DNA from: Methylomarinum sp.
Lineage (GTDB): Bacteria > Pseudomonadota > Gammaproteobacteria > Methylococcales > Methylomonadaceae
Assembly: GCA_013139755.1 (NCBI GenBank)
Contig: WTAG01000327.1
Location: forward strand, 1-15,617
Length of the DNA: 15,617 nucleotides
Direction: 5' to 3'
Shown: positions 1 to 5,635 of the stretch, piece after piece
Layout: each line of letters starts with the position of its first letter
How positions within the stretch are numbered: position 1 is the first letter of the stretch
The notes under the pieces: generated by a model
The model's input: the letters and a program-made list of their open reading frames with translations, nothing else
Database searches by the model: none
What the model was told of the DNA's origin: nothing
Position numbers and translations under genes: made by a program

Positions 1-305
1 AAGATAACTGTATTACCCTAAAAGAAAAATTGGTTCTATTAAGCAGCATTCAAAATATGCCAAATGTCAGCCCTCAACTATTATGGCTAAACAACGATCA
101 AATTTACTTATTAAATAAACTTCAAAAGCTTCAAAAGCTTCAAAATAAGGTCTATAGGTTTTGGAGAAAAAACAAAAACTTAAAAAATCAATTAAATGAA
201 GCAGAAATGCAATTACAACAAGTCATTTCTAAAATACAGGCACTAAAAGCAATAGAAACAAATATTAATAAAAAACTTGATAATGAACATACCAGTGGAC
301 ACTAA
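1..305 (+). CDS. QseG-like coiled-coil protein, C-terminal part (partial)
   Basis: The reading frame is open from base 3 of the window to the TAA at 303-305, so the start lies upstream. A TTG at 30 is possible but has no reason to be the true start. The visible 100 residues are hydrophilic, Q/K/L/N-rich and almost certainly helical, with heptad-like leucines. A 9-base unit (cttcaaaag) is repeated three times at 120-146 and encodes repeated Leu-Gln-Lys. The gene overlaps glrR by 23 bp. In enterobacteria the gene between the kinase gene glrK and glrR is qseG, which encodes an outer-membrane lipoprotein ending in a similar coil, so by position and composition this is probably its counterpart. 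The sequence match itself is weak and the lipoprotein end is not visible. The kinase gene should lie just outside the left edge. Confidence 0.6.
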   Translation, partial: DNCITLKEKLVLLSSIQNMPNVSPQLLWLNNDQIYLLNKLQKLQKLQNKVYRFWRKNKNLKNQLNEAEMQLQQVISKIQALKAIETNINKKLDNEHTSGH

Positions 306-1659
306 TTTGCAAGGACATAAAATTTTATTGGTGGATGATGACCCTAGCTTACTTAAACTGCTCGCTGTCCGCCTAAGAGCAACAGGGCTTGAAATTGAAA
401 CTGTAGAAAGTGCAGAACAAGCCATTTCTCTCATTCCTAGCTTTCTACCCCAATTAGTCATTACTGATTTAAGAATGGATGACATGGATGGGCTGGCATT
501 ATTTGATCACATACAACAACAACACCCCAACTTACCGGTCATTATTCTTACTGCACATGGCACTATAAAAGAAGCCGTATCCGCTACTCGCCAAGGTGTT
601 TTTGGCTTTCTAACAAAGCCCTTTGATAGCAAGGAACTGCTGGAACTTATCAGTAATGCCTTAGCACTGCATAAAAACGTTCCATTAGAACAAGCAAATA
701 ACAAAGATGATTTTTGGCGAGAAAACATCATCAGTCGTAGCATCATAATGGAGAATTTATGGCGAGAAGTTCAACATGTATCACATAGTGATGTGAGCGT
801 TTTTATACATGGCGAAAGTGGTACAGGGAAAGAACTTATCGCACAGGCAATACATAAGACCAGCTCACGAAGTGATAAAGAGTTTGTCGCGGTAAATTGC
901 AGCGCAATTCCTGAAGAGCTATTAGAATCTGAATTGTTTGGTCATTGTAAAGGCGCTTTTTCTGGTGCTTCAGCGACTCGTAAAGGTCTATTTGAGGTTG
1001 CCGATGGTGGCAGTTTGTTTCTTGATGAAATTGGCGATATGCCTGCTGCATTTCAAGTTAAATTATTGCGCGTTTTACAAGAAGGTGAAATTCGTCCTAT
1101 TGGGGCTAACCAATCAATTCCTGTTGATGTCAGGATCATTTCTGCCAGCCATCGTGACCTGCTAAAACTAGAGGCTGAAGGACTTTTCCGCATGGATCTT
1201 TATTATCGCCTTAATGTTGTTACCCTGTCTCTGCCAAGCCTAGCCAAAAGAGTTGAAGACATCCCTCTGCTTGCCAAGCATTTCATCAGCAACAATCAGT
1301 CTAAGGCTAAACCCATCGCCAAGGGCTTATCCAGTGAAGCAATGGAATTATTAGTTTCTTACCCATGGCCTGGTAATGTCAGACAATTAAAAAATGTGAT
1401 TGATCATGTCTGCACCTTTGCAACCACCCCATTAATACCAGTCAGTTTAGTCGAAAAAGCGCTGCAAGATAAACAAAAGTCTTTTCTCAGTTTTAATGAT
1501 GCAAAAAAAAACTTTGAACGTGATTATTTAATTAAATTACTGCAATTAGCTAATGGTAGTGTCACTGAGGCTGCTCGCTTAGCTAAACGGAATAGAACGG
1601 AATTTTATCGACTACTTGACCGACATTCACTAAAAGCGGCTCAATTTAAAGATAAATAA
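283..1659 (+). CDS. glrR: Sigma-54-dependent response regulator GlrR (QseF)
   Basis: A 458-residue NtrC-class activator, close in length and sequence to E. coli GlrR (444). The receiver domain (about 12-125) has the acidic LLVDDDP patch, phospho-acceptor Asp62 in TDLRMD, and the conserved LTAHG and TKP motifs. The AAA+ domain (about 148-375) shows Walker A GESGTGKE at 177-184, Walker B with Asp248 in SLFLDE, and the sigma-54 contact loop, which reads GAFSGA instead of GAFTGA. A Fis-type helix-turn-helix ends the protein (about 424-448, EAARLAKRNRTEFYRLL). Phosphorylated GlrR binds TGTC-N10-GACA sites and opens sigma-54 promoters; the same sites lie downstream of this gene. I chose ATG 283. 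An in-frame TTG at 277 is also possible. No clear Shine-Dalgarno is visible, which fits translational coupling to the overlapping upstream gene. Confidence 0.95.
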   Translation: MNIPVDTNLQGHKILLVDDDPSLLKLLAVRLRATGLEIETVESAEQAISLIPSFLPQLVITDLRMDDMDGLALFDHIQQQHPNLPVIILTAHGTIKEAVSATRQGVFGFLTKPFDSKELLELISNALALHKNVPLEQANNKDDFWRENIISRSIIMENLWREVQHVSHSDVSVFIHGESGTGKELIAQAIHKTSSRSDKEFVAVNCSAIPEELLESELFGHCKGAFSGASATRKGLFEVADGGSLFLDEIGDMPAAFQVKLLRVLQEGEIRPIGANQSIPVDVRIISASHRDLLKLEAEGLFRMDLYYRLNVVTLSLPSLAKRVEDIPLLAKHFISNNQSKAKPIAKGLSSEAMELLVSYPWPGNVRQLKNVIDHVCTFATTPLIPVSLVEKALQDKQKSFLSFNDAKKNFERDYLIKLLQLANGSVTEAARLAKRNRTEFYRLLDRHSLKAAQFKDK

Positions 1660-1661
1660 TC

Positions 1662-1969
1662 TATACTCCGCGCGGTTAAGTTTTCGGCTTTTATCTTGAG
1701 TTGATTTTTGTTGAGAGCAACGACTGTATGGATACAGGAGGTAGAGCAACGCATAAAGCCATGGATTGCTTGTAGTAGAACAACGCAGGAGCAGTTATCG
1801 AGGAGCAGTTGCCGAGGCACTGAAATAGGCGCGAAGCACATGGATGTGCAAGTGTCGCTTGAAGCAGGAGCTGGTTGCGACCATAGCTAACTACGCAACT
1901 ATTTCAGCAATGCAGCTATCAGCAAAAATCAGCCAATAGAAAACCAAAAACTTGGCCGTGCGGAGTATA
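1662..1969. mobile_element. MITE-like inverted-repeat element, 308 bp
   Basis: Both ends carry a long imperfect terminal inverted repeat: about 56 bp at 1662-1717 and 54 bp at 1916-1969. The outer 10 bases (tatactccgc) are identical, and long runs such as tgatttttg match further in. The interior holds a nested stem (ctgaaatag at 1820-1828 with ctatttcag at 1899-1907), a palindrome (gcacat-gg-atgtgc, 1836-1849), and a tandem 14-bp repeat differing at two bases (1788-1815). There is no credible coding capacity, so if it moved it needed a transposase from elsewhere. The ends begin with TATA, so a TA target duplication cannot be told from the repeat itself. It starts 2 bp after the glrR stop and ends 2 bp before the first GlrR-type operator. 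Its RNA would fold strongly and could act as a terminator for glrR. Confidence 0.75.
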
Positions 1970-1971
1970 AG

Positions 1972-1989
1972 TGTCGTGATTTAGCGACA
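1972..1989. promoter_or_regulatory. GlrR-type operator 1 (TGTC-N10-GACA)
   Basis: TGTC (1972-1975), ten bases, GACA (1986-1989): an exact match to the palindrome bound by enterobacterial GlrR. It lies 2 bp outside the MITE-like element and about 490 bp before the predicted sigma-54 start site, farther than is usual for an enhancer site. Confidence 0.55.
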
Positions 1990-2196
1990 TATCATTAAAG
2001 CCTCAAAAAAATAACAAACCTCAATATAGAGCCCTATTTTTACCCCTCAGATGACGTTATTTGTCCATATTTTTATTACATTTAAGGATCATATCCCAGT
2101 TATAGCCACCCAACGTATTATTTATAAGGTCGCATTTTATTAAAAATAATTTCTCTGATTTCTTTCACACACAGAGATTATCTTCTGAGAGCATTT

Positions 2197-2218
2197 TGTC
2201 GTGATAGCACGACAAATA
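2197..2218. promoter_or_regulatory. GlrR-type operator 2, in a perfect 9-bp palindrome
   Basis: TGTC (2199-2202) and GACA (2213-2216) are separated by ten bases. The match sits in a longer perfect inverted repeat (tttgtcgtg / cacgacaaa around a 4-base centre). The core tgtcgtgat is identical to operator 1. It is about 265 bp before the predicted transcription start, within reach for a looping sigma-54 activator. Confidence 0.65.
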
Positions 2219-2332
2219 CACAAAAAGCCTTGAAACACATCAAAAATTAAAAAAAACAGCTTGTATTTCAACATGTTAATACAAACAAAAACGCACTCAA
2301 GTGCTAAATATTTCTTGCCTGCTGCTTACAAC

Positions 2333-2350
2333 TGTCAGCATTTACTTACA
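2333..2350. promoter_or_regulatory. Degenerate GlrR-type operator 3 (TGTC-N10-TACA)
   Basis: TGTC at 2333-2336 and TACA at 2347-2350 give seven of the eight conserved bases. The site is centred near -139 from the predicted start. It lies exactly 20 bp (about two helical turns) before the next candidate, so both face the same side of the DNA, as expected for cooperating activator dimers. Confidence 0.4.
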
Positions 2351-2352
2351 TC

Positions 2353-2370
2353 TGTCGGGAAATGGGGACG
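2353..2370. promoter_or_regulatory. Degenerate GlrR-type operator 4 (TGTC-N10-GACG)
   Basis: TGTC at 2353-2356 and GACG at 2367-2370 give seven of eight conserved bases. It is centred about 120 bp before the predicted start, the classic enhancer position for NtrC-family activators, and in helical phase with the site 20 bp upstream. Confidence 0.4.
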
Positions 2371-2454
2371 CTCTGAAGAAGACTATCAATCCTTAAGCTG
2401 GGTTATCTTCAAATCTTCCATATATACACTTATAAATCAACCGCTTATTATTCA

Positions 2455-2470
2455 TGGCACATCATTTGCT
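2455..2470 (+). promoter_or_regulatory. Sigma-54 (-24/-12) promoter
   Basis: TGGCAC, five bases, TTGCT: the consensus -24 box (GG at 2456-2457) and -12 box (GC at 2468-2469) are separated by exactly ten bases. Transcription would start near 2480, about 50 bp before the EF-hand gene. The GlrR-type sites upstream and the adjacent glrR gene name the likely activator. Confidence 0.85.
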
Positions 2471-2529
2471 TTATCAGAAAATGCCAGGCAATTTTAATAA
2501 TAAACTTAATAATTTTATAAGGAACTGTA

Positions 2530-2865
2530 ATGAAAAAAATATTAATCCTGCTATCTATCGCTTTGTTATCACCAGCAAGCAATGCAGAAAACAGTCTTTT
2601 GGCTACAACAGCAACAGGAAAAGAAGCGATATCGAGTGTCGTGAAAACCGAAAGTGGTGAGCTTGCTAACTTAGAGTCAGCCAAGAATGATGCTAACAAT
2701 TCAAGCCTTTGGGAAATACTTGATACAAATAAAGATAACATGCTTAGCAAAGCAGAGGCTGTAGCATCTCAAGATGTTACAGATAACTGGAGTAAACTTG
2801 ATTTAAACAAAGACGAAAAGCTTGACACAGAAGAGTTTGCAAAAATATTTTCGCTAGAAAATTAA
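2530..2865 (+). CDS. Secreted EF-hand calcium-binding protein
   Basis: A 111-residue protein with a clear Sec signal peptide (MKKILILLSIALLSPASNA, cleavage likely after Ala19) followed by a polar linker. Two EF-hand loops follow in the C-terminal half: DTNKDNMLSKAE (about 65-76) and DLNKDEKLDTEE (about 91-102). Both have Asp, Asn and Asp at loop positions 1, 3 and 5, and Glu at position 12, so both should bind calcium. It is probably a soluble periplasmic or exported calcium-binding protein; no PEP-CTERM anchor or catalytic domain is present. A good ribosome binding site (aagga, 2519-2523) fixes the start. The sigma-54 promoter at 2455 and the GlrR-type sites upstream suggest control by GlrR. 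Its target and function are unknown. The family is generic (EF-hand), so no gene symbol is justified. Confidence 0.88.
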   Translation: MKKILILLSIALLSPASNAENSLLATTATGKEAISSVVKTESGELANLESAKNDANNSSLWEILDTNKDNMLSKAEAVASQDVTDNWSKLDLNKDEKLDTEEFAKIFSLEN

Positions 2866-2881
2866 TCTATAAGACTACCTG

Positions 2882-2932
2882 GATTCCATCGATGCAAATG
2901 CCTGTCCTACCAGTTTTGCACAAGATGGAATC
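2882..2932 (+). other. Two-tier hairpin after the EF-hand gene
   Basis: gattccatc (2882-2890) pairs perfectly with gatggaatc (2924-2932). Inside it, tgcaaa (2893-2898) pairs with tttgca (2915-2920). It begins 16 bp after the stop codon at 2865. No run of T follows, so it is not a standard intrinsic terminator; it may protect the mRNA end or be a small structured RNA. Confidence 0.45.
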
Positions 2933-3043
2933 TACTTTAGCTACACATAAAATCCTTCAGGAAAAGTCATTTATGGAAACGCTTAAGCTAACAAACTCTT
3001 TACTGTGTCAGATTTTAGTATACCCCTTAGAGCTACACTTTAC

Positions 3044-3075
3044 ACGTAATTTTACGTCTATTCAGGTGAATAGAC
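3044..3075. promoter_or_regulatory. Two overlapping perfect palindromes, possible operators
   Basis: acgtaa-tt-ttacgt (3044-3057) overlaps by two bases gtctattca-gg-tgaatagac (3056-3075), a 9-bp perfect stem with a 2-bp centre. Such short-centred symmetry is more typical of a protein-binding site than of an RNA hairpin. The cognate regulator is unknown; the next gene downstream is the acyltransferase. Confidence 0.4.
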
Positions 3076-3093
3076 ATGCATTAAAAGCTTGAG

Positions 3094-3143
3094 TACTAAT
3101 GATATAAATATTAGTAAGGTTACCTAGGTAGTCATACTAATAT
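3094..3143 (+). other. Mutually exclusive hairpins (possible leader RNA switch)
   Basis: The segment attagta (3110-3116) can pair with tactaat upstream (3094-3100, loop 9). Extended to nine bases (3108-3116), it can instead pair with tactaatat downstream (3135-3143). The second stem encloses the palindrome tacctaggta (3121-3130). The same strand cannot form both, the geometry of an attenuator or switch. It could equally be a DNA-level inverted-repeat remnant. Confidence 0.35.
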
Positions 3144-3362
3144 CAGAATCTTATGAAATCTGACTATATTAAGTGAACTCTTAGAACGAAAACAGACAGT
3201 GACTTAGAGGCTAAAAGCATCTAGATCGATTTATAAACCGTATGTATGGCGTTCAATGGCTCACAAGCTAGAAGGCCTGAGTCAATAGTTGTGTGTAAGG
3301 ATATGCCCAGCACCACTTTTATTGCGTAACCATTTTCCTTACAAATTCAACTGGAACAAGAC

Positions 3363-4121
3363 ATGTTTGATAATTATTTTGAAATTTTTTTAGCCGACAC
3401 TCAAGAAGGACGAGAAATTCACTACAATATTCGCTATCAAGTGTATTGTGAAGAACTCGGATATGAAGATTCCAAAAAGTTTCCTGATCAACAAGAATTT
3501 GACCAATGGGATCCTAAAGATGATCAGGATCAACAATCGATCCTCTTCTTGGTTCGCTTAAAGCATACTAAACAATGGATTGGTGCTATGCGACTGGTTC
3601 ATTATAATGATCATAAACTACCGCTTGAAGAAAATACATCACTCAATCACGCAATTAACAGCCCTGCCATTGAGATATCCCGCCTTTGTATAGTCAAAGA
3701 CATCAGAAAACCCTACCTAAAAAATGCCTACGGTATTGATGAAAACAACACTGACGAAAATTCTCCGAACACAGCTGAAAAAGAAGGAGATTCTATAAAA
3801 CTATTCTATAGCAATCCTAAAGTCAAAAGCACGATTATATGGGGACTATTTCATGCCAGCTCTCAATACAGTATCGCCAATAACATAAAAAAATGGTATT
3901 TGTTAACCAACAGGGCACTAGCCATGGTTATTAAAAGACAGGGATTTAGAGTTGAACAAGTCGGTGCTAGCTGTGAACATAGGGGGCAGCGCGCGCCATA
4001 TTGCTTCGATGTCGATGAAATACAAAGCAACCCGATATGGGATAACTTCAACAATAATTACCAATTATATTCATCATTACAACAACAGGAAAAAACAGGC
4101 AACGCGGTTAAATATGGCTAA
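3363..4121 (+). CDS. PEP-CTERM/exosortase system-associated acyltransferase
   Basis: A 252-residue cytoplasmic protein with the hallmarks of the exosortase-associated acyltransferase family, related to N-acyl amino acid and autoinducer synthases of the GNAT fold. The N-terminal substrate region reads IRYQVYCEELGYE (about 23-35). The central core has GAMRLV (74-79) and EISRLCIVKDIRK (104-116). The acyl-CoA half includes the stretch around 155-195. A conserved-looking HRGQRAPYCFD (206-216) lies near the end. The polar insert at about 122-145 (NNTDENSPNTAEKEGD) is probably a surface loop. Members occur in genomes with PEP-CTERM sorting and exopolysaccharide loci and are thought to acylate amino acids, but the substrate here is not known. 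No exosortase or PEP-CTERM protein lies in this window. The ribosome binding site is weak (ggaac, 3353-3357). It is convergent with the gene at 4364. Confidence 0.85.
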   Translation: MFDNYFEIFLADTQEGREIHYNIRYQVYCEELGYEDSKKFPDQQEFDQWDPKDDQDQQSILFLVRLKHTKQWIGAMRLVHYNDHKLPLEENTSLNHAINSPAIEISRLCIVKDIRKPYLKNAYGIDENNTDENSPNTAEKEGDSIKLFYSNPKVKSTIIWGLFHASSQYSIANNIKKWYLLTNRALAMVIKRQGFRVEQVGASCEHRGQRAPYCFDVDEIQSNPIWDNFNNNYQLYSSLQQQEKTGNAVKYG

Positions 4122-4217
4122 AGAACATTCAAAATTCAGCATGATTCATTTAAAATAAAATCTGCCAAAAATATAACATGGCTCTAAACTAATCATAGGT
4201 TAAGCTTGGACAAATTG

Positions 4218-4290
4218 TTGTAGAGTGGACTTCAGTCCACTATAGATAGAGTTGTTCTGACGACATGATGGACTAAAGTCCGGTCTACAA
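4218..4290. repeat. REP doublet (REPIN-like) between convergent genes
   Basis: Two similar hairpin units in opposite orientation: agtggact-tc-agtccact (4224-4241, perfect 8-bp stem) and ggact-aa-agtcc (4270-4281). Both are flanked by the arm ttgtaga (4218-4224), inverted as tctacaa (4284-4290), so the whole 73 bp can fold into one cruciform. This is the organisation of REP doublets mobilised in trans by RAYT (Y1 family) transposases. A related single unit is at 9116. It separates the convergent genes ending at 4121 and 4364 and could terminate transcription both ways. Confidence 0.75.
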
Positions 4291-4363
4291 TCCTACAGCC
4301 TGTGTTTTGTTCATAGGCATGTAATATAAAAGACATATATCAAACCAATCTACTATATACACC

Positions 4364-5635
4364 TTACCCGCTATTGGTATCACCTTTTTCTTTATACTCT
4401 TTTATTGTCTGCTGTAGTGCCAGCCGTTGCTTTTCTAACTCTAACAACTCAATTTCTCTTTTAAGATAAACATCTGATTTTTTTCTGGCTGCGTAGCTTT
4501 CTTCTTGAACTGCTAAGCGCTGTTGTTCATAGCGTTGCTTATAGCCTATATCGGTATCAAATTCTAATTGCTTCTGCCGATGTTTTAAATCTAACTCTTC
4601 AGCATGAGATTTATCTTTTGCTGCTCTCCAACCCGCTTGCTCGCTTTCATACTCAGCAATACTAGCTTCCAACTCTTTTTCTTTTAATTTGGCTTGATGT
4701 GCAATCAATGCTTCTTTTTCTTGCTCTTCTTGTTTTCTTATCTTAATTTGCTGCTGTTGTTTTTCATTTAATTCTGCGGCTAAGGTTATTTCTTGCAGAC
4801 GAATATTATGCCCGACTTTTTCTTCATGCATTTCTCGCTTAATCTCATACTGTTCTAGTTGCTGCAATGCTCTTTCTTGCAATAATTGTTTAGCATTTTC
4901 TGCATGCAGAGCTTGTTTTTCACGTTCCAATGCAGCATCTTCGTTTATCTGATCCAACTGTAAACGTTTATGCTTAATACTTTGCCTTTCTTCTTCTTGT
5001 TGCTGTCTAAACAGCTCTTCTCTTTGTTGATCATTAAATTCAAAGCTTTTCTTTAATACACACAAATAAACACTTTCTTTTGCAAACTGCACATCGGGGA
5101 ATGCTTCAAAACTTGGGGTCAGCTTACAAACAACTTGTGATTGAATATTTTGCAAAATCAACATCTCACTCACATCAAATGAAATCTTCTTTTCCATCTC
5201 ACCCAGACCACTCTGAACCCAGGAACCATCTGATAAGTTAAGCAATGCTCTATTGACAATATCAAGTGATAAACTGTGATAGGCATTTTTTATATGCTCA
5301 TTAAGTTCAGTTAATATTTCAACATTACTAATCGCATAATTAAGTGTTGCCTGAAATCGCACATCTAATTCGATGTCTATCGTACAAAAACCATCGTAAA
5401 GCAAGACTTGATCAAGACATTGCCATTCTTCAATAGCTAAAGGATAAACGGTATGATAAAAACGTGGAACAAACTTACCTGTGCGTAAAAATAGTTTTTT
5501 ATACGGTCCAAACTTACTATATACAACCTGGCGGCCTACCTCAAAACCTGACTCCCATACTTCTTCTGTAGCCGCCTCATTCTCTAGGTCTACAGAAACC
5601 AACCAGTTATCTATTTCTGTTGCTGAATTATTCAT
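4364..5635 (-). CDS. SPFH-like/long coiled-coil protein, unnamed
   Basis: A 423-residue soluble protein that I cannot assign to a named family. Residues about 55-200 look like a mixed alpha/beta domain, with strand-rich LLYDGFCTIDIELDVRFQAT (79-97) and then helices. The pattern, followed by a long charged coil, is reminiscent of SPFH/band-7 (flotillin-like) proteins; this is a judgement by eye. Residues about 200-418 are almost pure coiled coil (Q/E/K/L-rich, nearly free of Pro and Gly). There is no signal peptide or membrane helix, so membrane contact would come through a partner. The obvious partner is the membrane protein encoded just upstream: its stop overlaps this start within ATGAATAA (8-bp overlap), implying coupled translation and probably a 1:1 complex. 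Confidence 0.7.
   Translation of the reverse strand: MNNSATEIDNWLVSVDLENEAATEEVWESGFEVGRQVVYSKFGPYKKLFLRTGKFVPRFYHTVYPLAIEEWQCLDQVLLYDGFCTIDIELDVRFQATLNYAISNVEILTELNEHIKNAYHSLSLDIVNRALLNLSDGSWVQSGLGEMEKKISFDVSEMLILQNIQSQVVCKLTPSFEAFPDVQFAKESVYLCVLKKSFEFNDQQREELFRQQQEEERQSIKHKRLQLDQINEDAALEREKQALHAENAKQLLQERALQQLEQYEIKREMHEEKVGHNIRLQEITLAAELNEKQQQQIKIRKQEEQEKEALIAHQAKLKEKELEASIAEYESEQAGWRAAKDKSHAEELDLKHRQKQLEFDTDIGYKQRYEQQRLAVQEESYAARKKSDVYLKREIELLELEKQRLALQQTIKEYKEKGDTNSG

Larger units (their letters stand above)
1660..2529. other. Non-coding stretch between glrR and the EF-hand gene
   Basis: These 870 bp hold the MITE-like element (1662-1969), four candidate GlrR operators (1972, 2199, 2333, 2353) and a sigma-54 promoter (2455-2470). 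The rest (1990-2198 and 2219-2330) is very AT-rich with nothing else I can support. The only long open frame on the plus strand (2261-2497) has no ribosome binding site, no recognisable protein features, and overlaps the operators and promoter. Confidence 0.7.
2866..3362. other. Non-coding, palindrome-rich upstream region of the acyltransferase gene
   Basis: About 500 bp without a credible gene; the open frame at 2892-3092 is low quality and crosses the palindromes. Visible structure comprises the hairpin at 2882-2932, two abutting palindromes at 3044-3075, competing hairpins at 3094-3143 and an 8-bp inverted repeat (tgtaagga at 3294-3301 with tccttaca at 3336-3343) just before the start codon. 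I see no convincing sigma-70 or sigma-54 promoter and recognise no riboswitch class. Confidence 0.5.

Noticed and set aside
1708..1890. 60-codon plus-strand frame (and a 66-codon minus-strand frame at 1641-1841) inside the MITE-like element
   Set aside because: Both lie within the inverted-repeat element, have no ribosome binding site and resemble no protein; they are by-products of the repeat sequence.
2261..2497. 78-codon plus-strand frame before the EF-hand gene
   Set aside because: It spans two candidate operators and the sigma-54 promoter, lacks a ribosome binding site and has no protein-like features.
2480..2529. A GlmY-like small RNA under the sigma-54 promoter
   Set aside because: Only about 50 bases separate the predicted start from the EF-hand start codon, too short for such an RNA, and no matching hairpins are present.
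2892..3092. 66-codon plus-strand frame
   Set aside because: No ribosome binding site, unconvincing composition, and it crosses the hairpin and palindromes of the non-coding stretch.
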